From positions 34,039-98,038 of the forward strand of contig DASXFC010000029.1 in NCBI GenBank assembly GCA_036489775.1: 64,000 bases of DNA. The letters are read 5' to 3'. Every line of letters begins with the position of its first letter. The first letter of the stretch is position 1. This DNA is from Bog-473 sp036489775 (GTDB taxonomy: Bacteria; Actinomycetota; Acidimicrobiia; Acidimicrobiales; RAAP-2). Under the pieces are notes generated by a model. It saw only the letters and a list, made by a program, of their open reading frames with translations, was not told the origin of the DNA and ran no database searches. Both the position numbers and the translations under genes were made by a program. This document shows, one piece after another, positions 17,580 through 26,641 of the stretch.

Positions 17580-18731
17580 CTACACCGATTCGACCGAAGC
17601 CGATGCGGTGTCACCCGAGGTGGCGGCGGCAGCCCGGTCGGCGGCCACCGCGTCGTAGGTCTCGTAATCAGAACCGGTGTCGTCGGCGAACTCGAACTCG
17701 AGCAGGCCGGCCTCGCCCCATTTCTGGCGGAGATAGCCGTTGTTGGCATCGAGCAGGCCGAGCTTGCGCGTGTTGGGCACCAGCTTGGCGAAAAAGCCCC
17801 GGGCGAACCCGGCCGCCGGGTTCACCTTGGTCTTCATGGCCGCCTCGATGATGAAGGGCATCACGGCTTCACCGTCGAGCCCCATGCGCTCCCAGACCTC
17901 GGGTGTGGTGGCCCGGGCCCGGGAGTTGAGCGTGGCGTCGAGCATGAAGTCCTGGCGTTCCTTGAGCTCGGCCTGGCTCATATCGGCGTAGTACTCGCTC
18001 AGGGTGAGCACCCCGAAGGCCACGTGGCGGGCCTCGTCGGACATGACGTAGCGCAGGAGTTTTTTGAGCAGGGGCTCGTTGGTGCGGCGGAGCATGTCGC
18101 CGAACGCGGCCAGCGCCAGTGACTCGATGACGATCTGCATGCCGAGGTAGGCGATGTCCCAGCGGCTGTCCTCGAGCAGCGACCAGATCTGCGCCTTGAG
18201 GAAGGGCGACATGGGATAGGCGTCGCCCAGCTTGGTCGAGAGGTACTTGGCGAAGACTTCGGTGTGGCGCGCCTCGTCCATGGTCTGGGTCGAGGCGTAG
18301 TACTTGGCGTCGATCCAGGGCACGGTTTCGACGATCTTGGCTGCCGTCATCATGGCGCCCTGCTCGCCGTGCATGAACTGGCTCAGGTTGGCCTTGAAGA
18401 ACTCGATGCCGAGCTGGCTGTACTCCTTCTCGCTCCACTTGCTCATGGGAGACCCGGGCGCCGCCCCGGCGGCCCGGGCCAGCTTGAGGATGGGCGAGTC
18501 CTGCTCGGCCACGAGCTTCTCAGGATCGACGGGGGTGGCCCAGTCCAGCTCGGTGACCGAGTTCCACTGGGAGCCCATGGCCTTGTTGTAGAGCGTGACC
18601 AGCTGGCCGCGGTCCCGGTCGTAGTCCCACAAGAAAAGCCGATCGGCGTTGTCTTTGATGACGTGGATCGACTCGTCCATCTCCTCCGCACTCGGCGGAG
18701 CTGGAACGTCCGGATTGCCCGTGAAGGTCAT
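17580..18731 (-). CDS. ferritin-like diiron protein
   Basis: A 383-residue all-helical diiron protein. The two-metal site is fully visible: Glu123 (FMHGEQGA), Glu153/His156 (MDEARHTEVF), Glu203 (VIESLALAAF) and Glu233/His236 (SDEARHVAFG). This E...ExxH...E...ExxH order is that of diiron oxygenases and desaturases of the R2/AurF-like group, so it could hydroxylate or desaturate a CoA- or carrier-bound substrate. The ATG at 18731 has GGGGG upstream and the family consensus starts there. It sits in the operon with acyl-CoA synthetase, SDR and dehydrogenase genes. No reductase partner is seen. Confidence 0.82.
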   Translation of the reverse strand: MTFTGNPDVPAPPSAEEMDESIHVIKDNADRLFLWDYDRDRGQLVTLYNKAMGSQWNSVTELDWATPVDPEKLVAEQDSPILKLARAAGAAPGSPMSKWSEKEYSQLGIEFFKANLSQFMHGEQGAMMTAAKIVETVPWIDAKYYASTQTMDEARHTEVFAKYLSTKLGDAYPMSPFLKAQIWSLLEDSRWDIAYLGMQIVIESLALAAFGDMLRRTNEPLLKKLLRYVMSDEARHVAFGVLTLSEYYADMSQAELKERQDFMLDATLNSRARATTPEVWERMGLDGEAVMPFIIEAAMKTKVNPAAGFARGFFAKLVPNTRKLGLLDANNGYLRQKWGEAGLLEFEFADDTGSDYETYDAVAADRAAAATSGDTASASVESV

Positions 18732-18760
18732 GACCTGCCCCCTACTTTGATTGTGCCGGG

Positions 18761-19672
18761 TTAGCGGCGCCCGCCCATATTCGCATTCGGGGCCGCCTTG
18801 GCCACGAGATCCGGGACAATCTTGCCCAGCTCGGACGGCTCCCAGCGGTCGTTCTTGTTGGCGCCCGGCCCGGCCACCCAACCCTCGGCCACCGAGATGT
18901 TGCCGCCCTGGACGTTGAAGACCCGGCCGGTGATGTCCTTGGATTCGGGGCTGCCCAGCCAGACGACGATCGGAGCGATGTTGGCCGGGGAGAGGGCGTC
19001 GAACTCCTCTGGCTTGAGATCGGCGGTGGCGGCGCCCATGCCCAGGTTCTCGGTCATGCGGGTCAGGGCGGCCGGAGCGATGGCGTTGACGGTGACCCCG
19101 TAGCGACCGAGCTCCATGGCGTCGATGATGGTCATGGCGGCGATGCCGGCCTTGGCGGCGCCGTAGTTGGTCTGCCCCACGTTGCCGTAGATGCCCGACG
19201 GCGAGGTGGTGTTGATGATGCGGGCGTCGTTGGTCTCGCCGGCCTTGGTGCGGTTGCGCCAGTACTCGACGGCGTGGCGGGTGGGGGCGAAGGTGCCGCG
19301 CAGGTGGACCCGGATGACGGCGTCGAACTCGTCGATGGTCATATTGACCAGCATGCGGTCACGCAGGATGCCGGCGTTGTTGACCAGGACGTCGATGGTG
19401 CCGAATGAGTCGATGGCCGCCTGGATCAAGCGGCCGGCTCCGTCCCAGTCGCTGACGTCGTCGCCGTTGGCCACAGCTTCCCCGCCACCGGCCCGGATCT
19501 CGTCGACGACTTCGCCGGCCGGGCCGGTCGAGGAACCCGAACCGTCCACGTCCGCGCCGAGGTCGTTGACGACGATCTTGGCGCCTTCGGCCGCGAAAAG
19601 GAGGGCGTGCTCGCGCCCGATGCCCCGACCTGCGCCGGTGATGACGACGACCCGTCCGTCATTGATGCCCAC
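18761..19672 (-). CDS. SDR-family dehydrogenase, probable 3-hydroxyacyl-CoA type
   Basis: A 303-residue short-chain dehydrogenase. The NAD-binding TGAGRGIG is at 12-19, NNAG at 98-101, and the active-site YGAAK gives Tyr170 and Lys174, with the catalytic serine about 13 residues before the Tyr. Length and the ADVDGSGSS insertion resemble the dehydrogenase part of peroxisomal multifunctional enzyme 2 (HSD17B4-like), which oxidises 3-hydroxyacyl-CoA. Together with the neighbouring ligase and dehydrogenase genes this suggests a beta-oxidation-like role. Confidence 0.88.
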   Translation of the reverse strand: MGINDGRVVVITGAGRGIGREHALLFAAEGAKIVVNDLGADVDGSGSSTGPAGEVVDEIRAGGGEAVANGDDVSDWDGAGRLIQAAIDSFGTIDVLVNNAGILRDRMLVNMTIDEFDAVIRVHLRGTFAPTRHAVEYWRNRTKAGETNDARIINTTSPSGIYGNVGQTNYGAAKAGIAAMTIIDAMELGRYGVTVNAIAPAALTRMTENLGMGAATADLKPEEFDALSPANIAPIVVWLGSPESKDITGRVFNVQGGNISVAEGWVAGPGANKNDRWEPSELGKIVPDLVAKAAPNANMGGRR

Positions 19673-19703
19673 GATGTTCCTTCTCCTTGTACTCGGTGTG
19701 TGG

Positions 19704-21299
19704 TTACTGGGACTGCGAATCCGACTGCGCCTGCATGGCGGCCCGGTACTGGTCCCGCAGCTTGCGCTTGAAGATCTTGCCCGTATCCTCGCGCGGCAGT
19801 TCGGCGACGAAATCTACGGTGCGGGGGCACTTGTAGTGGGCCAGGTGCTCCCGGCAGAACGAGATGAGCTCCTGGGCCAACTCGGGTGAGGCCTCGGTGC
19901 CGGGGGCCAGCTGGACCACGGCCTTGACCGCTTCGCCCCATTCCTCATCTGGGACGCCGATGGTCGCCACATCGCCCACTGCGGGGTGCTCGAGGAGGAC
20001 GGCGTCGACTTCGGCCGGGTAGATGTTGACCCCGCCGGAGATGATCAGGTTGGCGGTGCGGTCGGTCAAGAACAAGAACCCGTCGTCATCCATGTAGCCC
20101 ATGTCGCCCAGGGTGAAGTAGTCGCCCTGGAAGGCGCCGGCCGTCTTGTCAGGATCGCCGAAGTAGTCGAACTTTGTTCCTGACGGCGAGTGCAGATAGA
20201 CCAGGCCGATCTCGCCGGGCTGGGCCTCGGCGCTGCCGTGCTCGGTCATGACCTTGACCAGTTCGGGGACCATCGGCCGCCCGACGGTGCCGGGGTGTTC
20301 GAGCCATGTCTTGGAATCGACCAAGGTACCCAGGCCCTCGGTGGCGGCGTAGTACTCGGTGATGATGGGGCCGAACCACTCGATGATGCGCTGCTTTACC
20401 TGGACGGGGCAGGGAGCGGCGCCGTGGATCACGTAGCGCAGGGAGGAGATGTCGAACTTGGCCTTCACGTCGTCGGGCAGGGCCAACAGACGGTGGAACA
20501 TGGTCGGGACCATGTGCGAGTGGGTGATGCCGTGATGCTCGATGAGGCGCAGGGTCTCCCCGGGCTCCCACTTCTCCATGATCACCAGCGGGACGCCGTA
20601 AATGGTCGGGACGGCGACGGAGAAGGCGAGCGGGGCGGCGTGGTAGAGGGGACCGGTGACCAGATGGGCATCGAGGCTGTTGGCCCAGTCCTCGTTGTAG
20701 CCACAGAAGTTGATGACGGCGAGGGCTGAGGTGGGGGTGGTGTCGCGGTGCACGCCCTTGGGACGGCCGGTCGTGCCCGACGTGTAGAGCATCTGGGTGC
20801 CGAGCATGGCGTCGTCGATGTCGCTGCCCTCTTCGGCCGAGATGACGTCGGAGTACTTCTCAAAACCGGGCACGAAGGCACCCACCATGATGCGGACGAG
20901 GTCTTGGCCACCGCCTTTGGCGGCGTCGGCGGCCCGGTCGGCCATCTCGGCTGAGCAGACGAAGGCCTTGGCCTGGCAGTTGTTGATGATGTAGGCGGCC
21001 TCTTCGCCGGTGAGGTGCCAGTTGATCGGGGTGAGGCGCAGACCGGCCCGATTGGTGGCGTTGAGGACCTCGATGAACTCGGGGCGGTTGGTGCACATGA
21101 TGGCGACGGCGTCGCCGGGCTGAAGTTGGCGGCGACGCAGCGCTCGGACCAGGCGGTTGATGTTGGTGTTGAGCTCGTCGAAGGTGCGGTCGCCGAACTC
21201 GGTGAATAGGGCGGTGCGGTCGGGGATGCGCTCGGCCCAGTAGGCGTGCAGCATGCCCTGGGCGGCGGCAGTCCGCTTGTCGCTCTCCTCGTACTTCAT
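19704..21299 (-). CDS. acyl-CoA synthetase (FadD-like)
   Basis: A 531-residue ANL-superfamily ligase. It activates a carboxylic acid with ATP and joins it to CoA. The P-loop YTSGTTGRPKG is at about 172-182; other core motifs are YYAATEG, LGDMGYMDDDGFLFLTDR and the C-terminal lysine in GKIFKRKL. All are intact. The acid substrate cannot be read from sequence; the operon points to a lipid, steroid side chain or similar hydrophobic acid. Confidence 0.92.
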   Translation of the reverse strand: MKYEESDKRTAAAQGMLHAYWAERIPDRTALFTEFGDRTFDELNTNINRLVRALRRRQLQPGDAVAIMCTNRPEFIEVLNATNRAGLRLTPINWHLTGEEAAYIINNCQAKAFVCSAEMADRAADAAKGGGQDLVRIMVGAFVPGFEKYSDVISAEEGSDIDDAMLGTQMLYTSGTTGRPKGVHRDTTPTSALAVINFCGYNEDWANSLDAHLVTGPLYHAAPLAFSVAVPTIYGVPLVIMEKWEPGETLRLIEHHGITHSHMVPTMFHRLLALPDDVKAKFDISSLRYVIHGAAPCPVQVKQRIIEWFGPIITEYYAATEGLGTLVDSKTWLEHPGTVGRPMVPELVKVMTEHGSAEAQPGEIGLVYLHSPSGTKFDYFGDPDKTAGAFQGDYFTLGDMGYMDDDGFLFLTDRTANLIISGGVNIYPAEVDAVLLEHPAVGDVATIGVPDEEWGEAVKAVVQLAPGTEASPELAQELISFCREHLAHYKCPRTVDFVAELPREDTGKIFKRKLRDQYRAAMQAQSDSQSQ

Positions 21300-21346
21300 C
21301 GCCCCACCCCCTATGTGCTGATGACGTTTGCTGATGCTGGTGTTCG

Positions 21347-21847
21347 TCAGGCTGGTGTGAAAAGTGGCAGTTGCCGGCCGTCAGACAATGGCTCCCAGGT
21401 CACGGTGACCGCCATTCCGATCTTCACCTGGTCGGGCGGGCAGCCGATCACGTTGGTCAGCATGCGGACTCCCTCTTCGAGCTCGACCAGGGCGACGACA
21501 TAGGGCTGACCGTCGGAGAAGGTGGCGCCGGTGGCCTTGGGGTTCTGCTCGACCGTGTAGGAGTACACGGTGGCTTTTCCTGAGGCGGTCCTCCACTCGA
21601 GGCCTTCGCCGGTGCCCACGCTGGCCGAACCGGCGCCGCAGCCGGGGCAGAAGGCACGCGGGTAGAAGATGCCCTTGTCACAGGCGAGACACCACTGGAC
21701 CAGGAGGGTGCCGGACCGGGTGGCTTCCCAGAACTCCTCGCTGTCGGCGCCGATTGGGGGTTCCATCATCCGGGACTTCGGAGCGGGGACGGCGGGGACG
21801 GCGGGGACGGCGGGGACGTCGGCGTCGGTCGTCGTGTCGTCGGCCAT
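21347..21847 (-). CDS. DUF35 OB-fold partner of thiolase-like aldolase
   Basis: A 166-residue protein. The zinc ribbon (CLACDKG then CPGCGAG, about residues 53-77) is followed by an OB-fold ending in the usual IGMAVTVTWEP. An N-terminal PAVPAVPAVPAPK run comes from a short tandem DNA repeat and is probably disordered. Its ATG overlaps the stop of the thiolase-like gene (TGATG). In characterised steroid degraders this kind of protein (ChsH2 DUF35 domain) forms a complex with the aldolase Ltp2, which is the best model here. Confidence 0.87.
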   Translation of the reverse strand: MADDTTTDADVPAVPAVPAVPAPKSRMMEPPIGADSEEFWEATRSGTLLVQWCLACDKGIFYPRAFCPGCGAGSASVGTGEGLEWRTASGKATVYSYTVEQNPKATGATFSDGQPYVVALVELEEGVRMLTNVIGCPPDQVKIGMAVTVTWEPLSDGRQLPLFTPA

Positions 21848-23016
21848 CAGAGCGTGGCCTCAGTGCCTAGGACGGCGGTGGACATGCAGGACAGGACCAT
21901 GCCTGAGCCGTGGGCGACGGCGATGTTTGCGCCGGGGACCTGTCGGGCTTCCCCTTCGCCCCGGAGCTGGCGCACCGCCTCGGTGATGAGGAACATGCCG
22001 TACATGCCGGGGTGAGTGAAGGAGAGACCGCCGCCATTGGTATTCATGGCGAGCGGGCCTCGGCCCGGGCCGAGCTTGCCGTCTTCCACGAAGGGGCCAC
22101 CCTCGCCCTTGGCGCAGAAGCCGAGATCCTCGAGGTGGAGCAGGGCGGTGATGGTGAAGCTGTCATAGCCCATCAGGACGTCGACCTCCGCGGGGGTGAT
22201 GCCGGCAATGGCAAAGGCCTTCGGTCCGCTGACGGCACCCGGCGTGACAGTCAGGTCGGGCATCTGGGTGATCATCATGTGGTCGTGGCAGGTGGCCGCA
22301 CCCAGGACGTAGATGGGTGCTTTCTTTAATGATTTGGCCCGCTCGGCGCTGGTCATGACGAAGGCGCCGGCGCCGTCGGTGACCAGGCAGCAGTCGAGGA
22401 GGTGGAGTGGGGTGGTCTGCAGGGGAGAGGCCAGGACGTCGTCGATGGTGATGGGGTCCTGGTATCTGGCCCGCGGATTGAGGGAGGCCCATTCCCGGGT
22501 GGACACGGCGATCTGGGCCAGCTGCTCGGATGTGGTGCCGAATTGGTGCATGTGGCGGGTGGCGGCGAGGGCGTAGGGACCCATCGGCATGCGCATGGCG
22601 TAGGGGAACTCCCACTCGGCCATGGGGTTGGGGCCCTGGGGGAAGCGACGCATGGTGTTGCGCTTGCGGGTGCGATCGCTACGGGGGGTGGAGGCATAGA
22701 CGCTGATGACGACGTCGCAGACGCCGGAGGCGATGGCGGAGGCAGCGTGCTCGAGGTGGACCTCGTAACTGGATCCCCCCGTCATGGTGGAGTCGGTGAA
22801 GGTGGGGTGGATATCCAGGTACTCGGCGAAAGCCATCGACGACTCGGCATGGCAGACGCCATCCACGTCGGCCAGGGTGAGGCCGGCGTCCTCCAGGGCG
22901 GCCAGGACCATTTTCGTTTCGAGGGCCCGACCGGTCAGGTCCAGCTCACCGGTGGGCGAGACGTCGTCCGCCACTCCCACGATGGCCGCCGCGCCGCGCA
23001 AGGTCCGATCCGACAC
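21847..23016 (-). CDS. thiolase-like protein lacking the nucleophilic Cys, Ltp2-type aldolase candidate
   Basis: A 389-residue thiolase-fold protein. Where ordinary thiolases have their nucleophilic cysteine this one has TGGSSYEVHLEHAASAI (Ser82-Ser83), and the usual GHP loop is replaced by NGGGLSFTHPG. Loss of the cysteine with this GGSSxEVHxEHAA pattern is typical of Ltp2-like enzymes, which carry out retro-aldol cleavage of steroid side-chain CoA thioesters rather than thiolysis. The coupled DUF35 gene supports this. It is a family inference; the substrate is not known, and no MaoC-like hydratase, needed to make the hydroxy substrate, is seen in the window. Confidence 0.85.
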   Translation of the reverse strand: MSDRTLRGAAAIVGVADDVSPTGELDLTGRALETKMVLAALEDAGLTLADVDGVCHAESSMAFAEYLDIHPTFTDSTMTGGSSYEVHLEHAASAIASGVCDVVISVYASTPRSDRTRKRNTMRRFPQGPNPMAEWEFPYAMRMPMGPYALAATRHMHQFGTTSEQLAQIAVSTREWASLNPRARYQDPITIDDVLASPLQTTPLHLLDCCLVTDGAGAFVMTSAERAKSLKKAPIYVLGAATCHDHMMITQMPDLTVTPGAVSGPKAFAIAGITPAEVDVLMGYDSFTITALLHLEDLGFCAKGEGGPFVEDGKLGPGRGPLAMNTNGGGLSFTHPGMYGMFLITEAVRQLRGEGEARQVPGANIAVAHGSGMVLSCMSTAVLGTEATL

Positions 23017-23049
23017 GCTCTCCTCGTTCTCCCTGGCTGGGACTGGCCG

Positions 23050-24438
23050 TCAGGCGTTCTTGGGCAGCTCGGAGAACGGCGTGACCCGGTCGTTGTTGGG
23101 CTCCTTGGGGAGCCCGAGCACGCGCTCGCCGATGATGTTGCGCTGCACCTGGTCCGTGCCGCCGTAGATGGGCGGGGCCTGGGCAAACAGCGCCATGGTG
23201 GTGATGCCGCCGGCGAAGGGGTCGCCGGTGACCTTGCGCAGGGCCTCCTGGCCGTCGCTGTCGTAGGCGTGCAAGGTGCCAGCGGGACCAATGATCTTGA
23301 GGCCGAGGTCCCGAGAGAGGCCCACGATCTGGCTCATGGACAGCTTCGAGATGTTCGGCATGCCAGGGATGTCCTTGCCGGCTTCCTTGGAGGCCTTGAC
23401 CCGGAGTGCGTTGAAGCGGCCCAGTTCGCCCAGGGTGTGGAGGCGGGCCAGATCCTGACGAATGCCGGCGTCCTTGTTGACGCCCTTGCTCTGGGCCAGG
23501 GCAATGAGCAGGCCGGCCCCGCCCCGCATGGCGCCCATGGCACCGCCGGTGCCGCCGGTGCCGCCGGTGCCGCCGGTGGCGCCATTCAAGTTGGAGGCGC
23601 CGCTGCCGTTGCCGTTGGAGGAGGGCTTCTTGGGGGCGAAGTCGCCCACCCGCTTGGAGAGGCCGCCCAGCAGGGTGCCGGGTTGGACCAGGCCGCCGCC
23701 GGCGGCGTTGCCCCCACCCGAACCGAGACCGGCCCGCTCGTTCATAAGCGTCGTGTTGGCGGCGGCCCATCCGTTGTTGACGCCGCCGATGAGGGCGGCG
23801 TCGGCCACCCGGGCGTCGGTGATGAAGACCTCATTGAAGAGGGCGTGGCCGGTCATCTCCTTGAGCGGGCGCACGTCGACGCCGTCCTGGAGCATGGAGA
23901 AGGCGAACCAGGAGATGCCCTGGTGCTTGGGGACCTCGGGGTTGGTGCGGGCCAGCAGCATGCCCATGTCGGCGTACTGACCACCCGACGTCCACACCTT
24001 CTGGCCGTTGATGATCCACTCGTCGCCGTCCTTGATGGCCTTGGTCTGCAGGCCGGCCAGGTCGGAGCCGGCCTGGGGCTCACTGAACAGCTGGCACCAC
24101 GCCTTCTGTCCGGTCACGATCTCGCGCACGTAGAGGTCGATCTGTTCCTGGGTGCCGTGGGTGGCGATGGTGGGGGCGGCCAGGAGAAGGCCCAGGCCAG
24201 CCGGGGCACCGACGGCGCCGAACTTGGAGATCTCGTTGGCCACCGAGACGGCGTCGGAGCGGGAAATGCCCTTGCCGTACGCGTTGGCGGGGAGACCGGG
24301 TGCGCTCCAGCCGGCCCGGCCCAGTCGTTCCCACCACTCACCCACGGTGAGGTCGGGGTCCCAGTTGTCCTCGAGCCAGCCCCGGACGTCGCTGAGGATC
24401 TCGTCGGTGCTGGACGATTCGATTGCAGTGTCAGTCAC
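23050..24438 (-). CDS. acyl-CoA dehydrogenase with Gly-rich insertion
   Basis: A 462-residue FAD-dependent acyl-CoA dehydrogenase. Substrate and FAD motifs are CQLFSEPQAGSDLAGL, the WIINGQKVWTSG block and the C-terminal IYGGTDQVQRNIIGERVLGL. The position often held by a catalytic Glu (YEGT) is Gly here, as in several heteromeric actinobacterial FadE subunits. A stretch of roughly 70 residues between the middle and C-terminal domains is rich in Gly, Ser, Asn and Thr, including GGTGGTGGTGG coded by 9-nt repeats (about 23535-23580). It lies between the DUF2889 gene (10 nt upstream) and the aldolase gene (33 nt downstream). Confidence 0.88.
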   Translation of the reverse strand: MTDTAIESSSTDEILSDVRGWLEDNWDPDLTVGEWWERLGRAGWSAPGLPANAYGKGISRSDAVSVANEISKFGAVGAPAGLGLLLAAPTIATHGTQEQIDLYVREIVTGQKAWCQLFSEPQAGSDLAGLQTKAIKDGDEWIINGQKVWTSGGQYADMGMLLARTNPEVPKHQGISWFAFSMLQDGVDVRPLKEMTGHALFNEVFITDARVADAALIGGVNNGWAAANTTLMNERAGLGSGGGNAAGGGLVQPGTLLGGLSKRVGDFAPKKPSSNGNGSGASNLNGATGGTGGTGGTGGAMGAMRGGAGLLIALAQSKGVNKDAGIRQDLARLHTLGELGRFNALRVKASKEAGKDIPGMPNISKLSMSQIVGLSRDLGLKIIGPAGTLHAYDSDGQEALRKVTGDPFAGGITTMALFAQAPPIYGGTDQVQRNIIGERVLGLPKEPNNDRVTPFSELPKNA

Positions 24439-24448
24439 GGTTCTGAAA

Positions 24449-25435
24449 CTACCGGAGGCTTTGTAATGAGTCGACCTGGGCCAGGGAGGCCAAGAGGTCG
24501 TTGAGGTGGGTACAGGTCGAAATGCCGGTGAACTCCTGCTTGATCAGGCGGCGCAGGTCTTCGACGGGGTGGCCGGCGATGCGCTCGGCGCTGGCGGCGG
24601 CCAGGGGGCACTCGGGCCAGGGCAGGACCCGGGCAGTGGGGTAGGCAGATCGGATCCGGCTGCTCCCGAGTGGGCCGGGCCAGATCGGCTCGAGGGTGGC
24701 GGTGATCGTGTACTCGTGCAGGACGATGACCTGGCCGTCGGGGCGAGCGTAGGTGTCGCGGAACATGGCCCAGACCTCGTCCTCGTGGCGGGAGAGAAGG
24801 CGCTGGCGGCGCATGGTGTTCGGGGCGAGCGGGGGCATGGGGTGGAACTGGTCGTCGATGCCGAGCGGGGCGGATGGGCCGTCGGGGGTGGGGACCATAC
24901 GGTCGTCCCGGGTGTGGCCCATCATCACGCCGTCGCTGATCCAGCCGGCGCAGATGTCGGCCGGCATGTTGGCGATGGACTCGTCGGAGAGTGGGCCGGG
25001 CATGGAGCCGATGTAGAGGGAGCCGTATCCAGAGAGGAAGGCGGCGACCGGGAGCTCGAGGAGGAGCACGGCGGGCAGGGACTCGGGCTCGGTGAGCGGG
25101 GTGACGGCCGCCCGGAAGCCCCGCCCGACGTTATGGCCGATGAGCTGGTGGGCGCCGGGCAGGTCGGGATCGAGCTCGAGGGCCCGCAGTGTCCGGTCGG
25201 CGGCCAGGGTGGCGTGGACCGAGGCGGTGGACCCGTCGTGGTGGCGCGCCGCTCCGATCAAAAGGAGCTCGCCCATGGGGAGGGGGACCATGTCGACGCT
25301 GCTGGTCCGGCGGAGGGATTCCGGCAGCCACTCCGGTAGGTGGGTCAGGGGATCGGCCAAAAAGTGGGGGACGCGGGTGCCGAACGACGGGGGGGACGGG
25401 ACGTGGGTGGGAGGCGGCGGCTCGGCGGGGGGCAT
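24449..25435 (-). CDS. DUF2889-domain protein
   Basis: A 328-residue protein. Its C-terminal half resembles DUF2889, with the family-type end ISTCTHLNDLLASLAQV. Function is unknown, but the family is often found next to CoA-ester catabolic genes. It appears to be the first gene of the leftward operon that continues through the acyl-CoA dehydrogenase, 10 nt further on. The ATG at 25435 is only 24 nt from the start of the divergent DUF1214 gene. Confidence 0.68.
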   Translation of the reverse strand: MPPAEPPPPTHVPSPPSFGTRVPHFLADPLTHLPEWLPESLRRTSSVDMVPLPMGELLLIGAARHHDGSTASVHATLAADRTLRALELDPDLPGAHQLIGHNVGRGFRAAVTPLTEPESLPAVLLLELPVAAFLSGYGSLYIGSMPGPLSDESIANMPADICAGWISDGVMMGHTRDDRMVPTPDGPSAPLGIDDQFHPMPPLAPNTMRRQRLLSRHEDEVWAMFRDTYARPDGQVIVLHEYTITATLEPIWPGPLGSSRIRSAYPTARVLPWPECPLAAASAERIAGHPVEDLRRLIKQEFTGISTCTHLNDLLASLAQVDSLQSLR

Positions 25436-25459
25436 CGATCCAACGGTAACTTCGATTGC

Positions 25460-26635
25460 GTGCCTCGCAACGAGCGCTTGGATGCGGCCTTCGAGGCCTG
25501 GATGACGGCGCAGCGGGCGGCGCTCGATGTGGTGCGCTCGGCCGACGGGGTACCCGAGTCCGACGTGGACGTGGCGGAGGGGTACCGCTGGGTGACCAGG
25601 CTGAGCCGGTTGGCGCTGGATTGGATCGTGGAGAAGTCGGATCCTTTGCACCCCGTGCTGTTCACACTGCAGGACGAGTACAAGAAGTTGCTGGTGGACA
25701 ACCCCGACGTGCACTACACGTTCTGCGTCTTAGACGACTCCCGGTCGTACCGGCTGCGGGGCTGGCGGGGGGAGTGTGCCTACTTGGGCATGACTTTTGG
25801 CACGCCGTTCGGACAGGGGGCGGCGGCCGGCGGCGGGCGGACGGGGACGCAGACCCAGACGCACATCGACGAGTTCGATCTGGGGCCTGGTGGCGAGGTG
25901 GACGTGATGATGGCGCCGGCCGCGCTGATGCCGTCGCCTCGGCCGCGCAATTCGGTGGTGCTCGAGCCGGGGACGGCGCAGCTGGCCCTGCGGGAGACGC
26001 ACTTCCGGAAGTCGCCGGAGAAGCTGGCTCGGTTGTGGGTGGAACTGGTGGCGGACCCGGCCCGGCCGGTGGCGCCCCCGTTGCTGTCGACGGACGAGTT
26101 GGCGCCGAAGTTGGAGTTCGCGGCGATGTTCCTCACGTTCGTGGGTGGGACGGCGTTGCAGATGTGGCGGGATGCAGCATCGAACATGAACACGTTCGGG
26201 GGGACGGCGGGGTCGGTGCATGTGGCTGCGCAGGACGACGAGGTGCGGAGTCATTCCAATGCGGAAATGACGTATCACGGTGGGCGCTTCCGCCTTGATG
26301 AGGGGGAGGCCCTGGTGGTGACCGTGTCGGAGCCGGACCGCCCGTTTACGTATTGGGGCCTGACTTTGACGTCGCCGTGGATGGAGAGCTTTGACTACCG
26401 GTTCACGACGACGGCGTTGAACAACGAGACGGCGAAGCGTTCGGCGGACGGGAAGTGGCGGATGGTGATTTCCCCGGTCGATCCGGGGGAGGGCGTGGCG
26501 AACTGGTTGGACACCGGGGGCCGGCTGGAGGGCTACATGCTGGTGCGGTGGGTGCTGGCCGACGGGCCGCCACACCCGACGGCTTCGGTGGTGCCGATGG
26601 CTGACGTGGCCCGTGTCGTGGCGATGGGGAGCTGA
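25460..26635 (+). CDS. DUF1214-domain protein
   Basis: A protein of about 391 residues with a C-terminal DUF1214 domain (near FTYWGLTLTSPWMESFDYR, then NNETAKRSADGKWRMVIS and the NWLDTGG motif). Function unknown. The N-terminal part contains a VDNPDVHYTF segment typical of the actinobacterial members. No ATG is available upstream; GTG at 25460 is the first plausible start, leaving almost no leader, so a leaderless transcript is possible. It is divergent from the DUF2889 operon. Confidence 0.78.
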   Translation: MPRNERLDAAFEAWMTAQRAALDVVRSADGVPESDVDVAEGYRWVTRLSRLALDWIVEKSDPLHPVLFTLQDEYKKLLVDNPDVHYTFCVLDDSRSYRLRGWRGECAYLGMTFGTPFGQGAAAGGGRTGTQTQTHIDEFDLGPGGEVDVMMAPAALMPSPRPRNSVVLEPGTAQLALRETHFRKSPEKLARLWVELVADPARPVAPPLLSTDELAPKLEFAAMFLTFVGGTALQMWRDAASNMNTFGGTAGSVHVAAQDDEVRSHSNAEMTYHGGRFRLDEGEALVVTVSEPDRPFTYWGLTLTSPWMESFDYRFTTTALNNETAKRSADGKWRMVISPVDPGEGVANWLDTGGRLEGYMLVRWVLADGPPHPTASVVPMADVARVVAMGS

Positions 26636-26641
26636 GCGGGC

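Noticed and set aside
22402..24504. A 700-residue open frame opposite the aldolase and acyl-CoA dehydrogenase genes
   Set aside because: Low-complexity Gly/Val/Asp-rich translation, no domain, and it spans two real genes on the other strand.
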